64,000 nucleotides of DNA. Source: Chryseobacterium rhizosphaerae. Lineage in GTDB: Bacteria; Bacteroidota; Bacteroidia; Flavobacteriales; Weeksellaceae. The notes under the pieces are model-generated. The model worked only from the letters and a program-made list of their open reading frames with translations, was not told the origin of the DNA and ran no database searches. Positions 1 to 9,132 of this stretch are shown here, piece by piece. The DNA lies in contig NZ_QNUF01000005.1 in assembly GCF_003385455.1 (NCBI RefSeq), forward strand, positions 124,001 through 188,000, in the 5' to 3' direction. The translations under genes were made by a program, and so were the position numbers. Positions within the stretch are counted from its first letter, which is position 1. Each line of letters starts with the position of its first letter.

Positions 1-2
1 AA

Positions 3-92
3 TATGTGAAAATCAAAATTATGAAACATGACCCCGAAGTATACAAAAAAGTAGATCAGATGCTTTATCAGGGGGCTATTCAAAGACCGTAA
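3..92 (+). CDS. C-terminal end of an unidentified gene (5' end outside window)
   Basis: An open frame entering from the left edge ends at TAA 90-92 and encodes about 29 residues ending in DQMLYQGAIQRP. There are only 13 bases between this stop and the ATG of the next gene, so the two are probably co-transcribed. Too little is visible to assign a family. It lies next to a molybdopterin-type protein, so a redox or cofactor role is possible, but this is guesswork. Confidence 0.5.
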   Translation, partial: YVKIKIMKHDPEVYKKVDQMLYQGAIQRP

Positions 93-105
93 TAAAAAAT
101 AAACG

Positions 106-618
106 ATGAGTATAAATCAGAAATCTCTATATTTAGGCAAAATATGGATATTCGCCCTGTTTTTGATTGCGGGTATGGTATCTGCCCAGTCGCAATTTAA
201 ACTAAAAGTAAGTGGGGAGGTATCACAGCCGCTGGAGCTCTCCTTATCTGATCTTGTAAAAATGCCCAGAAAGGAAGCTAAATTAAAAGATAAAGAAGGA
301 AATGTTCATGTGTATACAGGAGTTTCTGTTCTGGATATTCTTGCCAAAGCCGGGGTTCCTTCCGGTAAAGAATTACACGGTGAAAACCTTTCCAAATACC
401 TGCTGGTACAATGTACCGACGGATATCAGGTTTTATTCTCTCTGGCAGAGCTGGATCCGTCGATTGCAGATAAAAATGTGATTGTAGCAGATACCATAGA
501 CGGTAACCCATTATTGAAGGAAAAAGGTCCGCTCCGTATCATTGCCGAAGGTGAAAAAAAACCGGCCCGGAGTTCTTATCAGGTAGAAGCCTTGATTGTG
601 GGGCATATTAAAAAGTAA
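106..618 (+). CDS. Exported sulfite-oxidase-fold (molybdopterin-dependent oxidoreductase-like) small protein
   Basis: This 170-residue protein has an N-terminal signal sequence (hydrophobic stretch ending MVSAQS, residues about 13-28). A compact domain follows with the pattern of sulfite-oxidase/YedY-like molybdopterin folds: SGEVSQPLELSLSDL near the start, VQCTDGYQVLF around Cys103 at the place of the usual cofactor cysteine, and GPLRIIAEGEKKPARS near the end. It is much shorter than full sulfite oxidases, so it is a single-domain member that may or may not bind molybdopterin. It faces the molybdenum cofactor operon at 1.6-5.9 kb, which makes a molybdopterin link plausible. The exact substrate is unknown. 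Confidence 0.7.
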   Translation: MSINQKSLYLGKIWIFALFLIAGMVSAQSQFKLKVSGEVSQPLELSLSDLVKMPRKEAKLKDKEGNVHVYTGVSVLDILAKAGVPSGKELHGENLSKYLLVQCTDGYQVLFSLAELDPSIADKNVIVADTIDGNPLLKEKGPLRIIAEGEKKPARSSYQVEALIVGHIKK

Positions 619-644
619 TTGTAACAAGTAATGACAAAGAAAAT

Positions 645-1559
645 ATGATTATTAGGAAAAAAGAGCACTGGTTTAAAATGCTTTTTGTTTGGCATGGATC
701 TGTATTACCGGCTCTGTTGCCGCGTTTGTTGCTTCTTTTTGTATTTTCTTTGGGAGTGGTTTACTTTCGTGGAATTGTTTTTTCCTTTAAGATTCCGCTT
801 AATCCCGCACCGCTTACTTTATTTGGTTTTGTACTTGCTCTTTTTCTGGGATTCCGTAATAACGTAAGCTATGAAAGGTTCTGGGAAGGACGCAAATTGT
901 GGGGAGCTTTACTGAACACTTCACGGTCACTGACACGCCAGGTACTGACTCTTGGGAATACAAAAAATGATACATCAGTCACCGAATTTATTGACCTGCT
1001 CAGTTCTTTTGTTTTTGCCCTAAAACATCAACTCAGGGGAACAGATCCTTATGAAGATTTAAAGGACAGACTGGACGGAAAAAAACGGGAAACTGTACTT
1101 GCTTCGAAATATAAACCTGCAGTTATTATGAAATTAATGGCAGACTGGGTCCGGGAAGCAAAAGAGGGCGGTCGGATCGACTCTATTCAGCAGGCGCGTT
1201 TTGATGAGAATCTGGATAAACTTTCAGATATTGTAGGAGGTTGTGAACGGATTGTTTCCACGCCGATACCCTACAGTTACCGTGTTCTGCTTCATCGTAC
1301 AGTGTATATCTATTGTTCTCTGCTGCCTTTTGGATTAGTAGATACTTTAGGCTGGTTTATGCCCCTGATCGTTGTATTCGTAGCGTATACATTTGTCGCA
1401 TTTGAAGCCATAGCAGATGAAATTGAAGAACCTTTTGGTACAGAGGCTAATGATCTGGCATTGAATAGTATGTGCGAAATGATCAATGCTACCATTCATG
1501 AAATGGCCGGAGAAACGATTCCTGTGGTGCAGAAATCTTCACAGAATATTATCGATTAA
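645..1559 (+). CDS. Bestrophin-like membrane channel (UPF0187/RFP-TM family)
   Basis: The 304-residue protein begins with RKKEHWFKMLFVWHGSVLP, then hydrophobic segments, then the family hallmark LALFLGFRNNVSYERFWEGR (about residues 64-83). The C-terminal half has two more membrane stretches (LLPFGLVDTLGWFMPLIV) and an acidic IADEIEEPFGTEANDL patch, also typical. Family members are predicted pentameric anion or cation channels in the inner membrane. Length and motif order match the bacterial family. It follows the preceding gene after 26 bases on the same strand, so co-transcription is likely, but the functional link is not obvious. Confidence 0.88.
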   Translation: MIIRKKEHWFKMLFVWHGSVLPALLPRLLLLFVFSLGVVYFRGIVFSFKIPLNPAPLTLFGFVLALFLGFRNNVSYERFWEGRKLWGALLNTSRSLTRQVLTLGNTKNDTSVTEFIDLLSSFVFALKHQLRGTDPYEDLKDRLDGKKRETVLASKYKPAVIMKLMADWVREAKEGGRIDSIQQARFDENLDKLSDIVGGCERIVSTPIPYSYRVLLHRTVYIYCSLLPFGLVDTLGWFMPLIVVFVAYTFVAFEAIADEIEEPFGTEANDLALNSMCEMINATIHEMAGETIPVVQKSSQNIID

Positions 1560-1595
1560 ATATTTTCGGACATTTTAAAACCCACCTCAAGGATT

Positions 1596-2636
1596 TTAGG
1601 GATACATTTTATAAATACCATCCTGTAAAGAAAACACCTCTTTTGCGGGAAAAGCCTTTTTAATTTTCCGGGCTGCTTCCTTGCTGCGTTTTCCGGACAT
1701 GCAGTAGACTAATACCTGGTGGGAAAAACCGGAAATTTCATCAAAATGATTTTCTAATTCATCCAGAGGAATGTTCTTTCCGCCAATATTGAAATTCTGA
1801 TGTTCATGGTCATCACGTACATCGATAAGTTCAAAATGTTCTTGATTTTCTTTAAATTCTTCGAAGGTAAGTGTGGGAACAGTCTGGGGAAGATCTGTAA
1901 TTTGAACAGAGGATTTTCTCAGCTTTATAATTTGTGTTTTTCCACTCATCATATTGATAATCCACAATTTGCCGGCTAATATATCTTCGGAACCTGTAAG
2001 ATATTTAATAGCTTCATTGGCCTGCATGCAGCCAACGATTCCCGCCAGTGGAGGTGTTACGCCACCTTCCTGACAGTTTGGAATCTGAGATTCTTCAACA
2101 TTGGGAAATACATCACGGTAATGGGTGGAATAGCTTCCGTCTTTCTGTAAAACATTCCATAGGCTGACCTGGCCCTCATATTGATAAATTGCACCGTATA
2201 CCAATGCTTTTCCTGCCAGTACACAGGCATCATTCAATATATATTTTGTTTCAAAATTATCTGTACCTTCAATAATCAGGTCAAATTCTGAAATCAGATC
2301 CATTACGTTTTCAGAAGTCACCCGAAGTCTGAACGGAATGATTTGTACAGATGGATTTTGTTGCTGTAACCGTTCTGCTGCCACATCCACTTTAAACAAT
2401 CCGATATCATCCGGAGTATATAAAATCTGCCGGTGCAGATTGCTTAGAGAAACCGTATCATCGTCCGCAATACCTATTGTTCCTATACCGGAAGAGGTGA
2501 GGTATTGTGCACACGGACAGCCAAGACCTCCCATTCCTACGATAAGCACCCTGGCATTTGTAAGAAGATGCTGTGCAGAGCTGCCAAATCCGGGTAAAGC
2601 CATCTGACACTGGTAGCGTTCTAGATTCCCTTCCAT
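1596..2636 (-). CDS. moeB: MoeB/ThiF/HesA-type adenylyltransferase fused to a rhodanese domain
   Basis: This 346-residue protein starts with an E1-like Rossmann domain (LIVGMGGLGCPCAQYL, glycine loop at residues 34-39, and DNFETKYILNDAC). It ends with a rhodanese domain (about residues 255-346) whose catalytic loop is VYCMSGKRS, with Cys312. Such fusions adenylate the C-terminal Gly-Gly of a sulfur carrier such as MoaD or ThiS and pass sulfur to it. No CxxC pair of the usual MoeB zinc site is visible, which is a mild departure from the E. coli enzyme. It is the last gene of the molybdenum cofactor operon, 5 bp after mobA, which favours a MoaD partner. A thiamine role cannot be excluded. Confidence 0.85.
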   Translation of the reverse strand: MEGNLERYQCQMALPGFGSSAQHLLTNARVLIVGMGGLGCPCAQYLTSSGIGTIGIADDDTVSLSNLHRQILYTPDDIGLFKVDVAAERLQQQNPSVQIIPFRLRVTSENVMDLISEFDLIIEGTDNFETKYILNDACVLAGKALVYGAIYQYEGQVSLWNVLQKDGSYSTHYRDVFPNVEESQIPNCQEGGVTPPLAGIVGCMQANEAIKYLTGSEDILAGKLWIINMMSGKTQIIKLRKSSVQITDLPQTVPTLTFEEFKENQEHFELIDVRDDHEHQNFNIGGKNIPLDELENHFDEISGFSHQVLVYCMSGKRSKEAARKIKKAFPAKEVFSLQDGIYKMYP

Positions 2637-2641
2637 CTTTA

Positions 2642-3253
2642 TTATTTTTGTCGGTTCAGTGCTCGTTCTGCTATTGCTGCTTCCTCAGGGGTGTTCACAT
2701 TCATCAGAGCATCAGGATCATGAGGTTCTAAAATAAGCGTATCACTATTGATCAAAACCTTTCTGGGACAGGTATTCCCTATACCCAGGAAATTCAGGAG
2801 CAGCGGATAGCTCTTAGGCTCCCAGATGGTAATTAAAGGTTCCGGTAACCCATCAAAAGGGCTTTTATAGGTAGTGGCTGCTTTTTCAGGATTTCGTGAA
2901 TGCAGTAAAAATTCCAACGATTTTTTATCCAGCAGGGGCAGATCACAGGCGACCACGAGCCATGCTTTATCCCGCTGGGAACGCAGTGCAGAAAGAATAC
3001 CACCAAAAGGTCCCATGTTCAGAAAGGTGTCCGTTAATGGATGATACTGCCTGTCAAAATTTTCTAGCTGATCCTGGCGGCAGGAAATATAAACCTCATC
3101 ACAAAATTCGGCCAGCAGATCTGCTGCAAAATAACGCTGTTCTTTTCCATGCCAGTTCATCAGATCTTTAGGAGTTCCCATTCTTTGGCTTTTTCCACCT
3201 GCCAGCACCAGGCCGTTGATGGATGGAATTTTATTCTGTTCTTTTGAAATCAT
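2642..3253 (-). CDS. mobA: Molybdenum cofactor guanylyltransferase
   Basis: The protein of 203 residues carries the nucleotidyltransferase signature LAGGKSQRMGTPKDLMNW (residues 17-34), the conserved PFGGILSALRS segment, and WLVVACDLPLL, where Asp binds the metal. MobA links GMP to molybdopterin to give the guanine dinucleotide cofactor of DMSO-reductase-type enzymes. The start overlaps the end of moaC by 23 bases, showing tight translational coupling. The N-terminal extension MISKEQNKIPSING is slightly longer than in E. coli MobA. Confidence 0.9.
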   Translation of the reverse strand: MISKEQNKIPSINGLVLAGGKSQRMGTPKDLMNWHGKEQRYFAADLLAEFCDEVYISCRQDQLENFDRQYHPLTDTFLNMGPFGGILSALRSQRDKAWLVVACDLPLLDKKSLEFLLHSRNPEKAATTYKSPFDGLPEPLITIWEPKSYPLLLNFLGIGNTCPRKVLINSDTLILEPHDPDALMNVNTPEEAAIAERALNRQK

Positions 3254-3710
3254 TTTTTCCGCCTGTTTTTTCTATTAATTTAATCTCCTTGATAGTGATA
3301 TTGTGACTTAGGGCCTTACACATGTCATAGATAGTCAGTGCAGCTACAGAAGCTCCTGTGAGGGCTTCCATTTCTATACCTGTTTTGGCTTCTACCTCTG
3401 CAGTACAGTATATTTCAATTTCATTGCGGTCGGTAAGTTCTATATCAACCTTACAGTTCTCAAGTCCTATCGGATGGCAGAGCGGAATGAGTTCGCCCGT
3501 TTTTTTAGCAGCCATAATGCCGGCAATGATTGCGGTTTGAAAGACTGAACCTTTTGGGGTATTGAAGCCTCCTTCACTAAGCTTTTGTAAAATATTCTCA
3601 GGAATTTCCACTATTGCTTTTGCAACGGCTTTACGGCGGGTTATTTGTTTTCTGCTGACGTCAACAATAGAAGGCTGCAGTTTTTTATTGAGATGTGAAA
3701 AATCAGTCAT
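3231..3710 (-). CDS. moaC: Cyclic pyranopterin monophosphate synthase
   Basis: The 159-residue protein is collinear with MoaC: the N-terminal region has the cofactor-type DVSRKQITRRKA, followed by KKTGELIPLCHPIGLENC and the active-site helix GIEMEALTGASVAALTIYD. MoaC converts the product of MoaA into cyclic pyranopterin monophosphate, the second half of the first step of molybdopterin synthesis. Length matches the family. It lies 5 bp after moeA and overlaps mobA. Confidence 0.95.
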   Translation of the reverse strand: MTDFSHLNKKLQPSIVDVSRKQITRRKAVAKAIVEIPENILQKLSEGGFNTPKGSVFQTAIIAGIMAAKKTGELIPLCHPIGLENCKVDIELTDRNEIEIYCTAEVEAKTGIEMEALTGASVAALTIYDMCKALSHNITIKEIKLIEKTGGKNDFKRTE

Positions 3711-3715
3711 AATCT

Positions 3716-4915
3716 TTAAAAATTATATTTCCATATGGGATATACCTCTCCTTTTTTAAAATGATTCTGCTCCAAAGGCAGTTCTATAAAAGCATCAGTT
3801 TCGGCGAGGTGTGAAAAATCACCGGAGCCGTTTGTATGAACGGATTCAGCGGTAAGCTGTCCTGAGGAGTTAATATTGAGCTTTACCTGTGCAAAATACT
3901 GAAGTCCGAATGGGAAGTCAATATCATCCTGCAATACCGCAAATAAAGGTGAAGTTGGAGGTGTTTCCAACGATTTTTCCAGCCAGGGAATGAAATAGCG
4001 ATGCAGACACATAAATACTGAAACAGGATTGCCGGGAAACGCAAAAACAAGTTTCTGATCTTTGCTTCCAAACCAAAAAGGCTTTCCGGGTCTCTGCTTT
4101 ATTTTGTGAAAGCGTTTTTCTATTCCCAGTTCCCTGCATACTTCAGGTAAATAATCAAATTTTCCCATAGAAACGCCACCGCTCAAAAGAAGTACATCAT
4201 ACTCCTCAATACAGCGGGCTAGTTCTTTTTTGATCTCTTCATAATGATCATTGACATGAAGGGTATCTGCCTGAATCCCATATTTTTTCAATACAGACTG
4301 TATGGAAACTCCATTGGAGCGTCTCAATTGAAATGGGGTAGGAACAGACTCTGCACTTACCATTTCATCTCCTGTAGAAATGATGGCAATCTTGGGAAGC
4401 TTTTTAACAAATAAAGTCGTTTTTCCAATAGAAGAAGCGATACCAATGATGGCCGGACTGATAATCTGGCCGGCTTTGACCAGTATTTCTCCCTCTTTTT
4501 TATCTTTTGCTTTAAGGTGTATGTTTTGCCCTTGTTTTATATCAATATTGATATGTGCCGTTCCATGATCAATTGAAATATCTTCGTAACGGATTACCGT
4601 ATCCGCAGAGCTGTCCAGTGCAGCACCCGTCATAATTTCAATACAATCCTCTGCCGAATGGATAGAAACAGAAGGTTCTCCGGCAGATTGTACCGCTTTA
4701 ATTTTAAATGAACGGATTCCTTTTTCGTAGGCATGATAGCTGATGGCAATTCCATCCACAGTGGGCCTGTCAAAAGGAGGGAGATCCCGGTCTGCTTTGA
4801 GATCTTCTGCCAGAACTCTTCCTAATGCTGAGTCGTAATGAATGAATTCCTTTCCAAAATCCTGTGCCTGGGAAAGGATGATATTTTCTGCCTGTTGTAC
4901 GGTAATCATTTCCAT
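3716..4915 (-). CDS. moeA: Molybdopterin molybdotransferase
   Basis: About 399 residues with the MoeA landmarks: PFDRPTVDGIAISYHAYE near residue 45, IISTGDEMV in the middle, LLLSGGVSMGKFDYLPEV, and FAFPGNPVSVFMCLHRYF. MoeA inserts molybdate into adenylylated molybdopterin. An upstream in-frame ATG would give 15 more residues, but that region overlaps moaA. The ATG at 4913-4915, beginning MEMITVQQAENII, sits 1 base after the moaA stop and behind a GGAGG sequence, so it is preferred. Second gene of the operon. Confidence 0.93.
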   Translation of the reverse strand: MEMITVQQAENIILSQAQDFGKEFIHYDSALGRVLAEDLKADRDLPPFDRPTVDGIAISYHAYEKGIRSFKIKAVQSAGEPSVSIHSAEDCIEIMTGAALDSSADTVIRYEDISIDHGTAHINIDIKQGQNIHLKAKDKKEGEILVKAGQIISPAIIGIASSIGKTTLFVKKLPKIAIISTGDEMVSAESVPTPFQLRRSNGVSIQSVLKKYGIQADTLHVNDHYEEIKKELARCIEEYDVLLLSGGVSMGKFDYLPEVCRELGIEKRFHKIKQRPGKPFWFGSKDQKLVFAFPGNPVSVFMCLHRYFIPWLEKSLETPPTSPLFAVLQDDIDFPFGLQYFAQVKLNINSSGQLTAESVHTNGSGDFSHLAETDAFIELPLEQNHFKKGEVYPIWKYNF

Positions 4916-4916
4916 C

Positions 4917-5903
4917 TTATCCTCCGATTGTTGCCATAGACTGATGGATCTGTGCAGCATTCAAACCTGATTGTTGAGCTTCCCATCCGTCTTTGGGTTT
5001 GTGATGTATAGTACTGATGATTGTATTTTTTAGTTCCTCATTCGTTTTTCCAGCACGTATTTCGTCTTTTAAATTAACCCCGCCGCTTTCATACAAACAG
5101 CTTCTGAGCATACCCGTTGGGGTGATACGTATTCTGTTGCAGTCTCCACAAAATGAACGGGTATATGCTGCAATGATTCCAACTTCACCCATAAAGCCCG
5201 GAATCTTATAATTATAGGATGTGGAGCTTTTAGGATCTGCTAGTTTTTGAATATCAGGAAAATGCTCCCTGATATGCTGGTAGATCTTTGAGTGATTCCA
5301 GTTCAAAAGGATGTCTTTATCATTCCCGTTAAATGGCATTTCTTCAATAAAACGGACATCTACGGGAAGGGATTTTGTAAGCATAACCAAAGGAATGATA
5401 TCTTCAATATTTTGATTTTCCATCACTACGGTATTGATTTTTACCTTGATATCATGTTCGATAAGGCTTTCCAATGTTTTGATGACTTTATGATAGCCCT
5501 TTCTGCGGGTAATTTTGAAAAAACGTTCTTCATCCAGGGTATCCAGACTAAGATTGACTGATTTTATTCCAAACTCCCTGAGCTGTGGAATGTACGGTTT
5601 GGTCAGAAGCCCGTTAGTGGTTAGGCTAAGGTCACTAAGGCCTTCCAAACGTGATATTTTTTCGATGAGATCAATACTGTTTTTTCTCACAAAAGGCTCT
5701 CCTCCGGTGATGCGGATTTTATTGACCCCGAGTTCCGTAAAAACAGAACATATCCTGAGCATTTCTTCATCCGTCATCAATTCTTCCTGTTTAATCCATG
5801 AAAGCCCATTTTCCGGCATACAGTAGGTACAGCGTAGATTACACCGGTCCACAACAGCCAGTCTGAGGTAATTAATTGTTCTTCCAAATTTATCTTTCAG
5901 CAT
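4917..5903 (-). CDS. moaA: GTP 3',8-cyclase (radical SAM)
   Basis: This 328-residue enzyme has the radical SAM cluster motif CNLRCTYC (Cys21, Cys25, Cys28), the SAM-binding TGGEP, and a C-terminal second cluster region FCGDCNRIRITPTGMLRSCL that holds the substrate-binding 4Fe-4S site. It ends ATIGG, with the double glycine required in MoaA. The enzyme rearranges GTP in the first step of molybdopterin biosynthesis. It is the first gene of the leftward operon. A -7 element lies about 20 bases upstream. MoaD, MoaE and molybdate transport genes are not in this window. Confidence 0.96.
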   Translation of the reverse strand: MLKDKFGRTINYLRLAVVDRCNLRCTYCMPENGLSWIKQEELMTDEEMLRICSVFTELGVNKIRITGGEPFVRKNSIDLIEKISRLEGLSDLSLTTNGLLTKPYIPQLREFGIKSVNLSLDTLDEERFFKITRRKGYHKVIKTLESLIEHDIKVKINTVVMENQNIEDIIPLVMLTKSLPVDVRFIEEMPFNGNDKDILLNWNHSKIYQHIREHFPDIQKLADPKSSTSYNYKIPGFMGEVGIIAAYTRSFCGDCNRIRITPTGMLRSCLYESGGVNLKDEIRAGKTNEELKNTIISTIHHKPKDGWEAQQSGLNAAQIHQSMATIGG

Positions 5904-5924
5904 GGGGATAGAAATGTCTTATGA

Positions 5925-5932
5925 CAAATATA
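5925..5932 (-). promoter_or_regulatory. Predicted -7 box for the molybdenum cofactor operon
   Basis: The minus strand reads TATATTTG, an exact match to the Bacteroidota -7 consensus TAnnTTTG, 22 bases before the moaA start. No clear TTG was found at the -33 position, so the assignment rests on the -7 box and spacing only. Confidence 0.45.
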
Positions 5933-6104
5933 CTGATTGTTTTCCATGAAGTGGACTGATTCTGAGTTTAGGAGTAAACAACAATACTTTTATCACTGTT
6001 TCTGATAGTTTTGTCTGCTTCATGCATTTAATTCTAAAGAATTTATGCTTTGATGAAAAAATATGATAGAGTATTTTATAATTTAGCTGGTATAATAATG
6101 AGCA

Positions 6105-6947
6105 ATGGAAAAGGAAAGGATTTCAAACCAATTACCCAATGAAAGCACCCCAAAAGTCGATGTAATTTATCAGGATGAAATAAGTTCTTCCGAACTCAAT
6201 AACTTTCCGGAAAACTCCTTTACCATTGTTATTTTAGATGAATGCCGGGATGGTGAATGCATTACAGATATCAATACCTATGATCTGAATTCCAGGCAAT
6301 TGTTTATACACCTGCCTCAGAAAGAATATATCTGGAAATTGCCTGCTGATGTATCGGGCAGAAGGCTGATTGTTCAGGATTCTATTCTTGAAACATTCTC
6401 TCCTACCTTAAAGCATACCTTTTCACTGCATAGCAAATATGAAATGATAGAACCGAATGATGAAGCGTATGATAAACTGAGTGCAGAATTCAGTGCTATC
6501 CGGAAGGAGATTTACTCCGAGATGATATTTCCGGAACTTATCAATGCCAGGGTAAGGCTTTTAGCGCTCATGATCAATTTATGGGTAGAAGAAATATATG
6601 GTAAATCTGTTCTGAATCACCATGACAATCTTGCCTTCAGGTTTCATTCATTGGTTCAGAAGTATTATAAAACACAGAAAAATGTGTCTTTCTATGCACA
6701 GGAGCTATGTATCACCCCTAATTATCTTGGGGTTATCAGCCGGAAACAATATAAAATTTCACCCCTTGAATTTATCAGGGAAAGAGTCTTATTAGAAGCG
6801 AAGAAATTATTGCACAGCTCCGGAAAATCCATCAAAGAGATTGCTTATGAACTTGGATTTCGAAATCTCTCCCATTTCTCTTACTTTTTCAGATCACAAA
6901 CAGGAATGACTCCCAAGAACTATCGGACGGCTATGAGCAGAAGCTGA
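6105..6947 (+). CDS. AraC family transcriptional regulator
   Basis: The 280-residue protein has a C-terminal AraC DNA-binding domain with two helix-turn-helix motifs (CITPNYLGVISRKQYKISPL and SIKEIAYELGFRNLSHFSYF, followed by TGMTPKNYR). The N-terminal about 170 residues are a divergent sensor of cupin or 'hypothetical' type with no motif I recognise. It is divergent from the molybdenum cofactor operon, with 201 bases between starts, and convergent with the GT14 gene. Either neighbour could be a target, but this is inference from position. Confidence 0.88.
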   Translation: MEKERISNQLPNESTPKVDVIYQDEISSSELNNFPENSFTIVILDECRDGECITDINTYDLNSRQLFIHLPQKEYIWKLPADVSGRRLIVQDSILETFSPTLKHTFSLHSKYEMIEPNDEAYDKLSAEFSAIRKEIYSEMIFPELINARVRLLALMINLWVEEIYGKSVLNHHDNLAFRFHSLVQKYYKTQKNVSFYAQELCITPNYLGVISRKQYKISPLEFIRERVLLEAKKLLHSSGKSIKEIAYELGFRNLSHFSYFFRSQTGMTPKNYRTAMSRS

Positions 6948-6958
6948 TGCGTTAGAAA

Positions 6959-7906
6959 TCAGTTATTTTGATAACCATCCCTTTTTAATTCTTTTTCAAT
7001 TTCATCAATTTCCGGTAAAGGAAGAAGAAAAGAGTTTTCAATATAAGTCAGGAGGTTTTCATCAGTTTTATTATTTATTTTTCTGATGAAAAGCTGGTTA
7101 CTGGATTCCAGCTTTTTAATATAAGTCAGGATGTCCTGGTTGTTTTTGAAAATAGATTTCTCAAATACGGCTCTCTTATCATCATTAACAATAATATCAT
7201 TGAATGTTGTGTTCATAAGAACGGTCTGAAAAAATGATTCAGCAGGTAAGAAGGTATAAAGATAGTAATCCTCAAAGTCCATTACCCTTTTATTGTTAGT
7301 AAGGAATATGCAGGTTTCTCTTGTAAACATAAACCATTTTCCACCAATATAAGGAGTGACCCCTTTCATAAATTCTCTTTTATAAATGAATGAAGAGATG
7401 ACGTAGGCCAGTTCTGTAAAATGATTCTGTATTCTCTGCAGGGTATCCGGTCTGTAAAACTTTTGATCATAATAAAAGAGATAATTTCGGCCTTTATTGG
7501 CTGTCAGAAACTTACGTATGATTTTTTGAGATTTAAGCGGATAATCTTCACCGCTTAGGTTAATGAAATAATCCCATTCCCGGTTGACATTCAGGAGAAA
7601 CTCCATAGCATTGAGTTCGGCCTGAATCATGCTGAAACCTCCTGATACAATATTCATGCTATCTAAAATATAGACGTTGGGAAACTGAACGGCATACTGC
7701 TGGATCTCTTCTGTGAACCTTGGAGTAGATTTCCGGTCAATATGAATAAGATAAAACTGATCCCGGGTATAAATCTTCTGAAACATGGCCTTAAATACTT
7801 CAGGCTTGTGATGTACCATAATAAAATAAGCAATTCTTACGTGCGGTGCAGCTTGTAATGGTAAAGTTTTTCGTTGGGGATCTGTTATGGGAGAGGGGGT
7901 TTGCAT
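6959..7906 (-). CDS. GT14 family glycosyltransferase (core-2/I-branching beta-1,6-GlcNAc transferase type)
   Basis: About 315 residues. The pattern is that of the GT14 domain: RIAYFIMVHHKPEVFKAMF, FYLIHIDRKS, EWDYFINLSGEDYPLKSQ, then GGKWFMFTR and ESFFQTVLMNTTFND. No signal or membrane segment is seen, so it is probably a cytosolic transferase acting on a surface glycan. An in-frame ATG at 7987 would add 27 residues, but the ATG at 7904-7906 gives an N-terminus matching the paralogue at 53521. That paralogue shares most of these motifs, so the two are duplicates or parallel acquisitions. Confidence 0.85.
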   Translation of the reverse strand: MQTPSPITDPQRKTLPLQAAPHVRIAYFIMVHHKPEVFKAMFQKIYTRDQFYLIHIDRKSTPRFTEEIQQYAVQFPNVYILDSMNIVSGGFSMIQAELNAMEFLLNVNREWDYFINLSGEDYPLKSQKIIRKFLTANKGRNYLFYYDQKFYRPDTLQRIQNHFTELAYVISSFIYKREFMKGVTPYIGGKWFMFTRETCIFLTNNKRVMDFEDYYLYTFLPAESFFQTVLMNTTFNDIIVNDDKRAVFEKSIFKNNQDILTYIKKLESSNQLFIRKINNKTDENLLTYIENSFLLPLPEIDEIEKELKRDGYQNN

Positions 7907-7987
7907 ATTTCGGAAGATTAAAATCATCCGCGCCTGCAAACAATTCATTTGATGTGCATAAATTACGAATATATTTTTGATAATCAA

Positions 7988-8351
7988 CTAATTAAATATG
8001 ATTTTGTTTGTTTTCTTTATTGTAGGTTTGCAGAACGTTTATAAAACAGGTCACTGCCTTTGCTACTCTGTAATAGTTTAAAATCACAATTTTTTCTGTC
8101 AGTTTTGCTTTTTCAGCTACCATTTATAGTCTTCATTCAATTGCGGAAAATAGAGATTATAAAAGTCCTATTGTAAATAGGAGCGATACGTTATTGCAGG
8201 TTAATCAGTACTATTTAATAATATTGGTACAGCCTGAGCAAGCAAAATGATAAGCTGAAAAAGAGTATTCCTTATTTGTTTATCCTAATATATCAACACA
8301 AATTCTGATAAACAGATTTGCTTACAAACTGCCGGAAATCCGGAATTTATA
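7988..8351. other. 364-base intergenic stretch before the helicase relic
   Basis: No open frame or RNA gene is recognised. On the plus strand TAGGTTTG at 8023-8030 matches the -7 consensus and has a TTG 16 bases upstream, slightly closer than usual. If used, it would give the following cold-shock-type genes a leader of over 300 nt. The rest is A+T-rich sequence with no clear hairpin. Confidence 0.3.
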
Positions 8352-9121
8352 ATGAATTTTAAAAATTTAAACTTAATCAATCCCATTATCCGCGCTGCTA
8401 CAGAAGCTGGCTACTCAAAGCCTACTGAAATACAGTATACTGCCATTCCACAGATTTTAGCAGGGAGGGACATTATTGGATGTGCAGAAACGAGTGCCGA
8501 AAAAACGGCTACCTTTGCTATGCCCATTCTGCAGTTACTGAAAAAGTATACCCCTGAACATAAAGAAATACGGGCTTTAATACTGACCCCGACCCGCGAA
8601 CTGGCATTAGAGATAGAAGAAAATTTGGGGGTATACAGCAAGTATTTACCATTATCCCAACTTTCTATTTATGGCGGTGTTTTAGCCGGAAGCCAACTCG
8701 CAGCACTCAGAAAAAGAGTGGATATTCTGGTTGCTACACCCGGAAGGCTTTTGGATTTAGTGAATCAAAGACATATTGATCTCTCTAAAATTGAGATTCT
8801 TGTGTTGGATGAAACAGACAGAATGCTTGACATGGGGTTGGTCAGTGATTTAAAAAAGATTCTGAAGCTGGTTTCTCCGAAGAAGCAGACCCTGTTCTTT
8901 TCGGCAACCCTACCGCTAAACGTACGGAAATTTGCGGAAACCATCCTGAATAACCCTGTAGAAGTTACAGGAAACGCTACATATCCGCTATCACAAACTA
9001 TGGATCCTTCAGTTTTCTTTCTAGAGAAAGAGAGTAAAAAAAAAATGATTTGCTGATGGATCACCACTATTTTATAAATAAATCTGTAGAGTTTACAGAT
9101 CAAAATACATACAATTTTTAA
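8352..9121 (+). pseudogene. Truncated and probably inactive DEAD-box RNA helicase
   Basis: The frame 8352-9056 encodes 234 residues matching only the N-terminal RecA lobe of an RhlE-like helicase: Q-motif KPTEIQYTAIP, PTRELALEI, ATPGRLLDLV, FFSATLP. The Walker A motif, normally AQTGTGKT, reads AETSAEKT, having lost both conserved glycines, and the DEAD box reads DETD. At 9036-9045 a run of ten A residues ends the frame a few codons later. Shifting one frame there continues plausibly as NDLLMDHHYF, up to a stop at 9119-9121. The whole second RecA lobe is missing. It lies 11 bases before an intact cold-shock gene. Decay of a cold-induced helicase is the simplest reading. Confidence 0.8.
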
Positions 9122-9132
9122 TAATAATTACA

